This document shows positions 8,459 through 16,425 of a stretch of 44,261 nucleotides of DNA, piece after piece (position 1 is the stretch's first letter; each line of letters begins with the position of its first letter). The translations under genes and the position numbers were made by a program. The notes below the pieces were generated by a model. That model worked only from the letters and a program-made list of their open reading frames with translations, did no database searches and was not told where the DNA came from. The stretch is from Victivallaceae bacterium. Its GTDB lineage: Bacteria; Verrucomicrobiota; Lentisphaeria; Victivallales; Victivallaceae. The stretch is from positions 1-44,261 of the forward strand of contig JAEDIJ010000014.1 in assembly GCA_016292515.1 (NCBI GenBank). Direction: 5' to 3'.

Positions 8459-10204
8459 TTAATACAGTAACGAAAGGATCTCTTCCGTCATCTGATCGAC
8501 CGTCAAGCCGTTCTGACGCAGAAATTCGTCGGCGTCGTAGCGGTCGGCAAATTTTTTCGCCGCGCCTTTGACGAGGACATTCATCGCGCTTGCGCCGTAA
8601 TAACGGGCGATTTTTTCCCCGAAACCGCCGTCGATGACACCGTCTTCGAGCGTAATGACAAGCTGATGATCGCGTTTCAACGCTTCCAGTGCGGCGGCGT
8701 CCAGAATCGTCGCCCCGCGCGGATTGACGAGCGTCGCATCGATCTGCTTTGCCGCCAGCGCGGCGTGAAGTCTTTGCCCCAACTCATAGAAATTGCCGAG
8801 CGCGAGGATGGCGACCTTGCCGCCGCGACGGGTGATTTCATAGGAGCAATCCGCATAATCGGCGAGAAGCGCACATTCGTTTTCGCGCACACCGTTTTCC
8901 GGCTGACGGATGGCGACGGGGCGTTCCGTTTGCGCGATCGCCCAGTCCATCATCGCGAAGTATTCCTTTTCGCAGGTGGGGCAAAGATAAGTCAGATCGG
9001 GGATGTTGCACAAAAGCGGGATGTCGAACCAGCACAAATGCGTCACGTCGTTCATCCCGAGCAAGGTGGCGCAACTTACGAGGATCACCGCCGGATTCTT
9101 GTTGATGCAAAGATCCTGACTCAACTGATCGTAGGCGCGTTGCAGAAAAGTGGAAATGACGCACCACACGGGGCGCGCGCCGCCTCTGGCAAGTCCGGAA
9201 GCAAAAGCGCAGGCGTGCTCCTCGCAGATGCCGACGTCGACGAATTGTTTCCCCGCAAGTTTCCGCTTTTGCGGCGTGAATCCGGCGACGGCGGGGACGG
9301 CGGCGTTGATGACGACAAGTTCCGGCATTTCCTTCATTTTCCGCAAAAGATGATCGGCGACGCGGCCGCCGAGCGAGTCGCCGCCGTCGCGTTTTCCCGT
9401 GACGAGATCGAAACCGGGCGTCGTCCAGTGCCACGCTTCCTTGTCGGCGACGGCGGGCGCGTACCCCATTCCCTTGACGGTGTTGACGTGGATGACGACG
9501 GGGTGATCGATATTTTGAACTTCCCGAAAAGCGGCGATCAGGGAGTCGATATCGTTGCCGTTTGCCACATAGCGGTAATCCAGACCGAGCGCGCGGAAAA
9601 AGTTGTCTTCACATTGACCTTTCGTCCGGCGCAATTCGGCGAGTTTCAGATAAATTCCGCCGTGATTTTCGGCGATGGACATCTGATTGTCGTTGAAAAC
9701 GACGATGAAATTGCTTTGCAATTCGGCGAGATTGTCCAGCCCCTCAAACGCCTCGCCGCCGGAAAGAGCTCCGTCGCCGATGACGGCGATGACGTTGAAT
9801 TTTTCCCCTTTCAGATCGCGCGCCTTGGCAAGCCCCGCAGCGAGGGAAACGCTGGTCGAAGTATGCCCGATGACAAAGTGGTCGTGCGGTGATTCCGAGG
9901 GTTCGGAGTAACCGGAAACATCATCGTCGTGCGCGGGATCGGCAAATGCCCGGATTCTGCCCGTCAGCATCTTGTGAGGATAAGTCTGATGGGAAACGTC
10001 GAAAACCAGTTTGTCCGCAGGAGAATGAAAGACGTAATGCAAGGCGATCGTCGCCTCGACGAAACCGAGATTGGGACCGGCGTGTCCGCCGTGACGTTGC
10101 AGTTTTTGCAAAAGGAACTGCCGCATTTCGGCGGCGAGCGCGGGAAGTTCCGGTTGCGGGATCTTTTTCAGATCGTCGGGCGACATAATGTCCACAAGTT
10201 TCAT
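8459..10204 (-). CDS. DXS-like thiamine-diphosphate enzyme (divergent 1-deoxyxylulose-5-phosphate synthase family)
   Basis: 581 aa, shorter than typical DXS (about 620-640). Family hallmarks are present: GGHAGPNLG, DVSHQTYPHKMLTGR, the ThDP-binding GDGALSGGEAFEGLDN and NDNQMSI, VKGMGYAPA, and STFLQRAYDQ in the pyrimidine-binding domain. A transketolase C-domain follows. The acceptor pocket is altered. The DRAG segment of standard DXS, holding the Arg that contacts glyceraldehyde-phosphate (R420 in E. coli), reads SCAT, and the next D-x3-H region reads GMNDVTH. It may be a genuine but divergent DXS or a paralogue with another acceptor. It is monocistronic with its own promoter. The start is supported by AAGG upstream and by the family N-terminus. 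Confidence 0.75.
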   Translation of the reverse strand: MKLVDIMSPDDLKKIPQPELPALAAEMRQFLLQKLQRHGGHAGPNLGFVEATIALHYVFHSPADKLVFDVSHQTYPHKMLTGRIRAFADPAHDDDVSGYSEPSESPHDHFVIGHTSTSVSLAAGLAKARDLKGEKFNVIAVIGDGALSGGEAFEGLDNLAELQSNFIVVFNDNQMSIAENHGGIYLKLAELRRTKGQCEDNFFRALGLDYRYVANGNDIDSLIAAFREVQNIDHPVVIHVNTVKGMGYAPAVADKEAWHWTTPGFDLVTGKRDGGDSLGGRVADHLLRKMKEMPELVVINAAVPAVAGFTPQKRKLAGKQFVDVGICEEHACAFASGLARGGARPVWCVISTFLQRAYDQLSQDLCINKNPAVILVSCATLLGMNDVTHLCWFDIPLLCNIPDLTYLCPTCEKEYFAMMDWAIAQTERPVAIRQPENGVRENECALLADYADCSYEITRRGGKVAILALGNFYELGQRLHAALAAKQIDATLVNPRGATILDAAALEALKRDHQLVITLEDGVIDGGFGEKIARYYGASAMNVLVKGAAKKFADRYDADEFLRQNGLTVDQMTEEILSLLY

Positions 10205-10242
10205 GATCGGCCTTTTTTGGAAAGTTGCAGGAAATCCAACTT

Positions 10243-10270
10243 ACTATACACCCAATCGCGCGGATGTCAA
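10243..10270 (-). promoter_or_regulatory. Promoter of the DXS-like gene
   Basis: Minus strand TTGACA (10270-10265), a 16-base spacer, and TATAGT (10248-10243). The transcript would begin about 30 bases before the ATG at 10204. Confidence 0.75.
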
Positions 10271-10284
10271 ATGCGGCATCGGGA

Positions 10285-10319
10285 CAAAAAATCCCCCTCC
10301 TGATTTTTCGGGAAGGGGA
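10285..10319 (-). terminator. Rho-independent terminator of the small lipoprotein gene
   Basis: Arms 10292-10303 and 10308-10319 form a 12-bp stem with one mismatch and one G-T wobble. On the minus strand this is followed by six or seven T residues (10291-10285). It begins 15 bases after the stop codon at 10334. Confidence 0.75.
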
Positions 10320-10333
10320 CGGCAAAGACGTGA

Positions 10334-10699
10334 TCAGAAAACGATTTCTTCGGGCGCGATCGGGCGACCGAGTTCCGCGCTCAGCGCACGGGCGATGCCC
10401 TCGCGGCTCATATCCGCCACGTGGATCGATTTCATCTTGGAAAGATTGACGTCCGCCTTATTTTTTGCATTCATTTCTTCGACCGAATAGTAGATCGTAT
10501 CGTTGGAATAGTCGACGATCAACGCGACAACGCCCGGCACGATGCCGAAAATGAGCCCGACGCAGTCGAGCGCAAATATTTTCACGTCAACTTGATGCGA
10601 CGGCTTGGAATCACGGCGCTCCCCTTTCAAAATGGTTCCGCAACTGCAGCAGGCAAAAGCCGTAATGACGGCAAGGGAGAGGGAAAGAAAACGTTTCAT
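10334..10699 (-). CDS. Small lipoprotein, YceK-like family
   Basis: 121 aa from ATG 10699, with AAGGA seven bases upstream. The N-terminus MKRFLSLSLAVITAFACCSC is a lipoprotein-type signal ending in a Cys cluster. The lipobox is not canonical, but CSCGTIL fits. The body has the pattern CGTILKGERR ... LDCVGLIFGIVPGVVALIVDY ... TIYY. I recognise this from small enterobacterial/pseudomonad lipoproteins related to YceK, where a hydrophobic segment with PGVxAxxVD follows the ERR motif. The function of that family is unknown. The C-terminal 60 residues are specific to this protein. It has its own promoter and terminator. Confidence 0.75.
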   Translation of the reverse strand: MKRFLSLSLAVITAFACCSCGTILKGERRDSKPSHQVDVKIFALDCVGLIFGIVPGVVALIVDYSNDTIYYSVEEMNAKNKADVNLSKMKSIHVADMSREGIARALSAELGRPIAPEEIVF

Positions 10700-10751
10700 A
10701 AAAAATCCTTTTTTTTGAGGCGTTGCACCGCGCAATGCCGATCTCGTTGTA

Positions 10752-10780
10752 AATATAGCCGGTTTTTGTGGAAAATGCAA
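10752..10780 (-). promoter_or_regulatory. Promoter of the small lipoprotein gene
   Basis: Minus strand TTGCAT (10780-10775), 17-base spacer, TATATT (10757-10752). It is divergent from the promoter of the SWIM-MoxR-VWA operon, with about 48 bases between the two -35 boxes. Confidence 0.75.
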
Positions 10781-10827
10781 ATCTTTTTCGACCATAAACT
10801 CAACGGTTCTTCCATTTTGAAAAAGAG

Positions 10828-10855
10828 TTGACTTTTCCCGCATCGCCAATATATT
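10828..10855 (+). promoter_or_regulatory. Promoter of the SWIM-MoxR-VWA operon
   Basis: TTGACT (10828-10833), 16-base spacer, TATATT (10850-10855). The predicted start is near 10862, about 30 bases ahead of the first ATG. Confidence 0.75.
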
Positions 10856-10891
10856 AAAGGGCGGGTCCACTTATTCAGGCGAAAGGGAAAT

Positions 10892-11203
10892 ATGGAAAAC
10901 GAAAATTTCAATCTCAAAGCGCGGGACGACCGCTTTTTCCGCGCGGCGGCAGACGTCTTGCAAAGATACAAGATCCTCCGCCGCAAGGAAATGGTAGACG
11001 GTTTCGTCGTTTTTGACATCATCGGCGGCACGCAAAATTACGTGGTCAAGATCCACCCCGAATGGCTGACTGCTCCGCAATGTTCCTGCCCCGACGCCGC
11101 AAAACGCGCCAAAGAAAACACGCGCGGCTACTGCAAACACATCATCGGAGTTCTGCTTTACGACGAGGAATTCCGCTACCAACTGTTGGAGGCGTTTTTA
11201 TGA
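10892..11203 (+). CDS. SWIM zinc-finger protein
   Basis: 103 aa. Residues 64-83 carry the SWIM metal-binding pattern C-x-C-x(n)-C-x-H (C64, C66, C81, H83), here with the segment PDAAKRAKENTRGY between the pairs. SWIM domains bind DNA, RNA or protein partners. The rest of the protein is a short alpha/beta lead-in typical of minimal SWIM proteins. The AAAGGGA ribosome-binding site lies five bases before the ATG. The stop codon overlaps the start of the MoxR gene (ATGA), so the two are translationally coupled. In E. coli, as I recall, YehQ (SWIM) accompanies YehL (MoxR) and YehP (VWA), which supports a shared function here. Confidence 0.85.
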   Translation: MENENFNLKARDDRFFRAAADVLQRYKILRRKEMVDGFVVFDIIGGTQNYVVKIHPEWLTAPQCSCPDAAKRAKENTRGYCKHIIGVLLYDEEFRYQLLEAFL

Positions 11204-12270
11204 GCTTGAAGCACAATCCCCGCAAGATCGGGTATACTTTCGATCAATTGTTCCCTCTGATCAGTTCCACTTTGGAAGCGGGAGTTTCCGTCCTGCTGCT
11301 CGGCGCGCCCGGCATCGGGAAATCCACCCTCGCCGCCAAACTGGCGCGATCGATGAAAAAACCGCTGATCGACATCCGGCTCGCCCAGAAAGACCCGGCG
11401 GAACTCGGCGGCGTCTACTTCCCGAACCGCGAAACGCAGACGCTGGAACTTTTTCCTCCGGCGTGGGTCAAGCGGGCGTGCGCCGAACCCTGTCTCATCT
11501 TTCTCGACGAACTCAACGCCGCCGTCACCAAACTGCATCAGGCGGCGGCGTATCAGATCGTATTGGAAAAACGCATCGGCGAATTTCAGTTTCACCCCGG
11601 CACCGTCGTGCTGGCGGCGGGCAACCGCGAGGAGGACAACGCGATCGTCACGCCGCTGCCGAGCGCGCTCTGCAACCGTTTCGCCCACTTCGAGATGCGC
11701 GCCGACGTCGCGACCTGGCTCAAATGGGCGGCGGCAAACCACATCCACGAACACATCATGGCATTCATCCAAACCTACGGCGAGGAAGTGCTTTTCGCGC
11801 CGTCGGACGAGCACAGTTTCCCGACGCCGCGCAGCTGGGAAATGGCGAGCCGGGTCATTGCCAAGACGGACGACGCCGACCTGAGACACGCCGTCGCCGC
11901 CTGCGTGGGCTTGCCGATGGCGGATCGTTTCTGCCGCTATCTGGAATTGTACCGGCAGGTCAATGCGGAAAAGATCATCTCGGGCGAGGAAAAGATCGAC
12001 TTCACCCAACGCCCGGAGCCCTCTTTCATCTACGCGGTGATTTTCGCCGTCGCCGGATTTCTCGCCAACACGGCGGTGCCGGACAAACATCTGGACAACG
12101 TCGTTTCCTTCATCACGTCGCCGGGCGTCGGACCGGAATATCAGATCCTCTTTTTGCGTCAGCTCCGCAACCGCGCCGCGAAACTTTTTGCCCGCCTGAA
12201 AGGAGTGAGGGATTTCCGCAAACTGGCGCAGAAGATCGTGAATCTGCGGGCTTCGCTTTATCCCTTCTAA
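11200..12270 (+). CDS. MoxR-type AAA+ ATPase
   Basis: 356 aa from ATG 11200, overlapping the SWIM stop codon, with TTGGAGG as the ribosome-binding site. Walker A is GAPGIGKST (35-43), Walker B is IFLDE (100-104), sensor 1 lies in AAGN (139-142), and the NRF that follows is the usual arginine region. The C-terminal about 130 residues form a helical lid and extension. MoxR ATPases act as chaperone-like remodelers, usually with a partner bearing a VWA domain that they load with metal or assemble. The next gene encodes such a partner. The stop codon overlaps its start (TAATG), so stoichiometry is probably set by coupling. Confidence 0.9.
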   Translation: MSLKHNPRKIGYTFDQLFPLISSTLEAGVSVLLLGAPGIGKSTLAAKLARSMKKPLIDIRLAQKDPAELGGVYFPNRETQTLELFPPAWVKRACAEPCLIFLDELNAAVTKLHQAAAYQIVLEKRIGEFQFHPGTVVLAAGNREEDNAIVTPLPSALCNRFAHFEMRADVATWLKWAAANHIHEHIMAFIQTYGEEVLFAPSDEHSFPTPRSWEMASRVIAKTDDADLRHAVAACVGLPMADRFCRYLELYRQVNAEKIISGEEKIDFTQRPEPSFIYAVIFAVAGFLANTAVPDKHLDNVVSFITSPGVGPEYQILFLRQLRNRAAKLFARLKGVRDFRKLAQKIVNLRASLYPF

Positions 12271-13499
12271 TGATGGACTCCACACAAAAAATCGTTTCCG
12301 CCGAAGCCGACCGGATGGCGGCATTGCAGATGCAGATGCTGGAAATGCATCCTTTTTGGGGATATCTGCTGTTGCAGGTGAAACTGGTACCGGCACTGCG
12401 GCTGCCGGCGTATGCCGCCACCGACTGCATCCGGCACATCTGGTACAATCCGCTTCTGACGCAGGATCTCTCCGCCAAGAAACTCGGTTTCGTACTGGCG
12501 CACGAAGTCTGTCATCAGCTTCTGGAAACGGCTTCGCGGCGTTACGGTCGTGAGCAATACAAGTGGAATATGGCGACCGACTACGCCATCAACGCGCTCG
12601 TTTCCGACATCACCATCCCGGGCGAGGCGTCCAGCAAATGGACGGATTATCACCTCTACCAAATGCCGGATGGGGTGCTTTTCGATCCGGTATACCACGA
12701 TTGGATCGCCGAAGCGATCTACGAGGATCTCTGTCTGTGGAAGATGAAAAACGCCCCCCGCAAAGTCGAAGTCACCCTGCCGAGGCAGAACGGGGAAGTC
12801 CGCCTTTCCGACATTTCCGATCACGGCGGGGGGATCGACATCCATTTGCCGCTGGAATTGGACGACACGCAACGGGAGATCCTGCAACAAAGGATCGCCG
12901 CGGCGGTGGAAGTTTACCATACCAGCGACGAGCGCGGCGATTTCCCGGGCGGTATGCTGCGACATACCGGCATCTTCGACCCGCCGAAGATCCCGTGGCA
13001 GAGAATTCTGCATCGCTACGCCGACACTATACTCAACGGCGACGATTATTCTCTTGCGCGCCCCAATAAACGGTATTGGAGTCAGGATCTGGTGGTGCCG
13101 GGACATTACGGCGAAAGCATCGCCAATCTCGTGGTGGCGCTGGATACTTCCGGCAGTATGACGGAGGAAGACATTCGCGAAGTCGCCAAGGAGATCCGCG
13201 GAATGGTCGCCAATGCGCAGAGTGTCACGCTGATCGTCGCGGACTGCGAGATCCGGCAGGTCGTCCCGCTGGATGAACTGGAAGAACTCCTGAGATCCGG
13301 CGCATTCCGCGGTGGCGGCGGCACGAATCACATTTGCGTTTTCGACTACATCGCCAGACATCGGTTGAATCCGCGTCTTTTCATCGGGCTGACGGATCTG
13401 TACAGTACATTTCCGGAGAAAAAGCCTCCCTATCCCGTCTTGTGGCTGGTGACGAAATATCACGCCGATCCCCCCTGGGGCAAAGTCATCGAACTGTGA
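12270..13499 (+). CDS. Metallopeptidase-like plus VWA-like protein (DUF2201 type)
   Basis: 409 aa; ATG 12270 overlaps the MoxR stop codon, and ATG 12273 is equally possible. The N-terminal domain has a zinc-peptidase-like HEVCH (H78, E79, H82) followed by WNMATDYAIN, the pattern of the DUF2201 putative metallopeptidase domain. The C-terminal VWA-like domain holds a perfect MIDAS motif DTSGSM (292-297) and a GGGGTN that would supply further metal ligands. Substrates are unknown in this family. The protein is predicted to be cytoplasmic because there is no signal peptide or membrane segment. Last of three coupled genes; the MoxR partner probably remodels or activates it. Confidence 0.88.
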   Translation: MMDSTQKIVSAEADRMAALQMQMLEMHPFWGYLLLQVKLVPALRLPAYAATDCIRHIWYNPLLTQDLSAKKLGFVLAHEVCHQLLETASRRYGREQYKWNMATDYAINALVSDITIPGEASSKWTDYHLYQMPDGVLFDPVYHDWIAEAIYEDLCLWKMKNAPRKVEVTLPRQNGEVRLSDISDHGGGIDIHLPLELDDTQREILQQRIAAAVEVYHTSDERGDFPGGMLRHTGIFDPPKIPWQRILHRYADTILNGDDYSLARPNKRYWSQDLVVPGHYGESIANLVVALDTSGSMTEEDIREVAKEIRGMVANAQSVTLIVADCEIRQVVPLDELEELLRSGAFRGGGGTNHICVFDYIARHRLNPRLFIGLTDLYSTFPEKKPPYPVLWLVTKYHADPPWGKVIEL

Positions 13500-13575
13500 T
13501 TTTCCGCACACGCCGGCATAAAGCGTCTATACAAAATCGGCGTATGAAAAATTTTGCAAAAGATAAATCCTCGCC

Positions 13576-13779
13576 ATGAGATATCTTTGGAGTGCGACGA
13601 TATTGCTCTTTGCCCTTGCCGGATGCCGTTCGGCAAACGATGACACGGCACCGCGTCTGCTTCTGATCGACTGCCGGAATCAGAAAATCCACTCGCTTTC
13701 CGGGCAGGAGATCACCGACGGCGACCCGCTCGCCCCCTCTTTCATTCCCGCCTCGGAAATGCCGGACGCGGCACAATAA
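13576..13779 (+). CDS. Small lipoprotein, hypothetical
   Basis: 67 aa. MRYLWSATILLFALAGC is a good lipoprotein signal with the lipobox LAGC, followed by about 50 polar residues with no recognised family. No strong ribosome-binding site is visible. The ATG overlaps the stop of an 11-codon frame starting at 13543, which could couple translation. It follows the VWA gene by 76 bases without a terminator, so it may be read through from that operon. It could still be a chance frame, although the lipobox argues against that. Confidence 0.5.
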   Translation: MRYLWSATILLFALAGCRSANDDTAPRLLLIDCRNQKIHSLSGQEITDGDPLAPSFIPASEMPDAAQ

Positions 13780-13806
13780 TTCCCCCTGCGGTTGCGCAAG
13801 GAGCGG

Positions 13807-15930
13807 TTACTTCACGCGCAGAATCAGCGGAGCGTAGCAGGGCAATGCCTTTTCCACCACGATCCCTTTGGCGTTTTGCGTGAATTTGAGCGGCTTGTAG
13901 ATGCCGTCGCCGTCGAGAAATTCGACGGAGGAAACTTTTTCAGTTGTGCGTAAGTCGATCTCCGTCATCGCGTCGAAACTTAAATTGACGAGCGCGAGCA
14001 AATATCCTCCGCGATCGTGTTTGCCGCAACGGAAATGCACCGGCTGATCCTCTCCGATATAGAAAGGCACAAGTGCGGGGTCAAGACGGCGGAACATCCT
14101 GACATACAGGCGTTTGAGTTCCGGCCATTCGTCGTTGACGCGCGAAATGCCGACCGCCATCGCGCGGGTGACGACCGTGCCGCCGTAGGGATTTTTATAG
14201 ACGATCATACCGGGGCCGAGTTTCGCGCCTTTGTTTTCCGCGCCTTCGCCGGGGATGATCCGCGTCCATATTTCCGCATCGGGGGAAACTTCCGTCAAAT
14301 TGGGCACGCTCCCGTCGGATTCAAAGTAAATACGGTGCTTTTCGTCGCGGCACTCCTGTTCAAAATGCGGATAGATCTCCTCGACTTTGGGCGTACAGCC
14401 GAGGTAATCCGCCATGCCGCGCCGGGCGATCTCCAACGCGGCGTGTCCGTCGACGACCGCCTTGCCGCTCAACACGGTTTTCAATTCCTGATCGGTCATC
14501 GCCTTGGCGATCTGGCGGTTGACAAGATAAACGCGGTTTCCGCCGATGAAATCATACTGCGCGGGAATACCGTAACGGTTGAGTTGGAGCACCTGCATAT
14601 CCATCACGAAACCGACGCCGCTCGAAGTGTGCGTCGCATTGAAACGATCCCTTTCGTTGATGATCGGCGTCGTCGGTCCCTGCCAGTTGACGTGCGCCAT
14701 TTCAGCGAGAAGCGCGTCGTAAAAGGTGTGATGCTTTTTGACGATGTCCTCGTATTCGCGGTTGGATTCCTGAACATCCTTGTTGAGCAGATTGGAAAGC
14801 CAGAGTTTCGCGCCGCTCATCCCGTAGAGGATGCCGCCCGTGATGTGACTGTGCATACTGACCGCGCTCTTGGAAAAACGATGGCGGTTGAGCGTATCGG
14901 ATTCGTCGAGAATGTAATCGACCTTGCCCGCCATTTTGGCGGCGTAGGCGCCGCGGTACATCACGATATTGAACTGCTGGGGTTCAAGTTCCTGAAAATT
15001 CGCATTGTGGATGCGCAAGAAGGATTCGTTTTTGCCGGCGAGCGCGCGGGCGATGTCGCCCGCCATGATGTTTTCCGCGCCGCCGGAGCAGTAACCGCAC
15101 GGAATCGAGGGATCGACCTCGTCGATCGCGTCGCGGATGAGTTTCGCGTGGGAAAGCAGCGTTTCGCGCCGCACGGCTTCAAAAACTTTGACGCAGGGAT
15201 CGTCCGCCGGGGCTTTTTCGAGATAGGAAACCAATTCGCGGTCGTTGGCGAATTTGCGCGGCATCCTTTCATTGTAGATTTTCATATGCGACTTGCAGAA
15301 ACACTCCGCGCCGTAGACACTGTTGTTGACCTGCCGGAAATCGTCGTCCATCAGAAAGAAAGCGGGGTGCTGTTTCGCAAAGATCACGATCGCGTCGTGG
15401 ATGTGTTTGCGGAATTTCGGGTCGCGCAGACACATCCGGTAATTGAGTTCACCCAATTGATTGACAGCATACTCCATCGGTTCATAGAGTACTTTAAGAC
15501 AGGTTTTCCACCCCTGACCGACCGAAGTCGTGATGAGGATGCCGGGTTTGACGCCGGAATCTTTCAATCCCTTCTGCAATTTGCCGAAAGCCCTGGCATC
15601 CTCCTCCGTCTTTTCGAGGCGACGGCTCGGATAGATCATAAACAAATATGCGGGATGATTGACCGAAGTCGCGGCATAAGCGCGCTTGGCGTCTTCGACC
15701 ATAAAGGGAATGTCGTCGGGATAAAAATTGACGATGCTGACAAGTTTCATCTTTTTCGCGCCGGGATCGGCGAGAAGCGGAGAATTTTTCTTCGTCGGCT
15801 CTATATTCGCATGCAGGATATCAGCAAGAAACGACGAATTTTCCTTCGTCGGCTGAATCGATTTTACTTCATACCCGGCAACGCCGAGCAACAACGCCGC
15901 CGACGCGGCGGAAAGCCATTGTTTATTCAT
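13807..15930 (-). CDS. Secreted TIM-barrel-like protein, putative glycoside hydrolase
   Basis: 707 aa with a weak N-terminal signal (MNKQWLSAASAALLLGVAGY). Residues about 60-450 show the alternating strand-helix organisation of a TIM barrel (KLVSIVNFYP, YLFMIYPSRR, PGILITTSVG, FFLMDDDFR, IPCGYCSGG, YILDES). Acidic residues sit at strand ends, as expected of a glycosidase. The C-terminus looks like a beta-sandwich (YLLALVNLSFDAMTEIDL). I cannot assign a GH family. Near the N-terminus two similar segments (PTKENSSFLAD and PTKKNSPLLAD, about 20 residues apart) look like a small internal duplication in the linker after the signal. It is monocistronic with its own promoter and is convergent with the small lipoprotein gene. 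Confidence 0.65.
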   Translation of the reverse strand: MNKQWLSAASAALLLGVAGYEVKSIQPTKENSSFLADILHANIEPTKKNSPLLADPGAKKMKLVSIVNFYPDDIPFMVEDAKRAYAATSVNHPAYLFMIYPSRRLEKTEEDARAFGKLQKGLKDSGVKPGILITTSVGQGWKTCLKVLYEPMEYAVNQLGELNYRMCLRDPKFRKHIHDAIVIFAKQHPAFFLMDDDFRQVNNSVYGAECFCKSHMKIYNERMPRKFANDRELVSYLEKAPADDPCVKVFEAVRRETLLSHAKLIRDAIDEVDPSIPCGYCSGGAENIMAGDIARALAGKNESFLRIHNANFQELEPQQFNIVMYRGAYAAKMAGKVDYILDESDTLNRHRFSKSAVSMHSHITGGILYGMSGAKLWLSNLLNKDVQESNREYEDIVKKHHTFYDALLAEMAHVNWQGPTTPIINERDRFNATHTSSGVGFVMDMQVLQLNRYGIPAQYDFIGGNRVYLVNRQIAKAMTDQELKTVLSGKAVVDGHAALEIARRGMADYLGCTPKVEEIYPHFEQECRDEKHRIYFESDGSVPNLTEVSPDAEIWTRIIPGEGAENKGAKLGPGMIVYKNPYGGTVVTRAMAVGISRVNDEWPELKRLYVRMFRRLDPALVPFYIGEDQPVHFRCGKHDRGGYLLALVNLSFDAMTEIDLRTTEKVSSVEFLDGDGIYKPLKFTQNAKGIVVEKALPCYAPLILRVK

Positions 15931-15966
15931 CCGTCTATCCCCTTGCGTTTTTTGCGATTTTCGGTA

Positions 15967-15995
15967 AATATATCATAAACGGCGGAAAAATGCAA
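15967..15995 (-). promoter_or_regulatory. Promoter of the 707-aa secreted protein
   Basis: Minus strand TTGCAT (15995-15990), 17-base spacer, TATATT (15972-15967). The repeat element at 15997 begins immediately outside the -35 box. Confidence 0.75.
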
Positions 15996-15996
15996 G

Positions 15997-16291
15997 GGGG
16001 AGTTATGAGTTATGAGAGATGAGAGAGTCCCTCGCAGATCAATGCGCCGCACCACAGGCGCGAAAGAAGCGTGAGTAAGTGGGATGGGGGGAGGAGTGAG
16101 ATTTGTGAGAGATGTGGGACAATACGCCCTTTATCGCACCCATTACCGCAGAGTTGTGCACCTCGCAGGATTGCTTTATCCCACAAATCCCACAACTCTC
16201 ACCTTTCCCATCGCCCCGTAAATTTCGCGGCGGCGTCCGCGAGACAAACATTGGCGTGGTTTCTCTCATCTCTCATCTCTCATAACTCCCC
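15997..16291. mobile_element. MITE-like element with terminal inverted repeats (element E)
   Basis: About 295 bases bounded by the perfect 13-bp inverted repeat GGGGAGTTATGAG (15997-16009) and CTCATAACTCCCC (16279-16291). Inside each end come further GAGAGATGA/TCATCTCTC runs. The interior has a second imperfect inverted repeat: the segment starting GTGAGATTTGTGAG near 16097 pairs with the segment ending CCCACAACTCTCAC near 16202, about 20 of 24 positions by eye. No protein-coding frame is supportable. Its centre resembles the central module of the copies at 19381 and 25983, and its right end resembles 130-204. I read it as a non-autonomous mobile element. Confidence 0.7.
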
Positions 16292-16335
16292 TCTGCGATG
16301 CAACATTTTTCCACATACTTGTTACAAAAATACAA

Positions 16336-16369
16336 TTGCTTTTGTTGTTTCAAGGTGGTATACTATAAT
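16336..16369 (+). promoter_or_regulatory. Promoter of the transporter/GH2 operon
   Basis: TTGCTT (16336-16341), 17-base spacer, TATACT (16359-16364), overlapped by an alternative TATAAT (16364-16369) with TTGTTG 16 bases before it. The start codon lies about 130 bases downstream, which leaves room for the palindrome and leader hairpin. Confidence 0.7.
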
Positions 16370-16384
16370 CGTCGGCGGTTACCG

Positions 16385-16398
16385 GGAAACCGGTTTCC
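16385..16398. promoter_or_regulatory. Palindromic operator candidate, LacI/GalR type
   Basis: GGAAACCGGTTTCC is a perfect 14-bp palindrome with a central CG, placed roughly 10-25 bases after the predicted transcription start. Length, symmetry and centre match operators of LacI-family sugar repressors (AACCGGTT-like cores). Its position would block early elongation or polymerase clearance. No regulator gene of this family is in the window, so the assignment is inferred from sequence form and from the sugar genes downstream. Confidence 0.55.
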
Positions 16399-16425
16399 AA
16401 TGTAAAATCGCAAGATCGAACGATA

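Noticed and set aside
10421..10831. 136-codon plus-strand frame opposite the YceK-like lipoprotein
   Set aside because: Antisense to a gene with its own promoter, signal peptide and terminator.
11463..12269. Upstream part of the 678-codon frame containing the VWA gene
   Set aside because: It overlaps the MoxR gene out of frame and has Arg/Gly-rich nonsense composition; the VWA protein starts at 12270, overlapping the MoxR stop.
172..16291. Tandem TCTCATC/CATAACT repeats as a possible CRISPR array
   Set aside because: Units are 7-10 bases, lack spacers of constant length, and lie at the ends of MITE-like elements; no cas gene is present.
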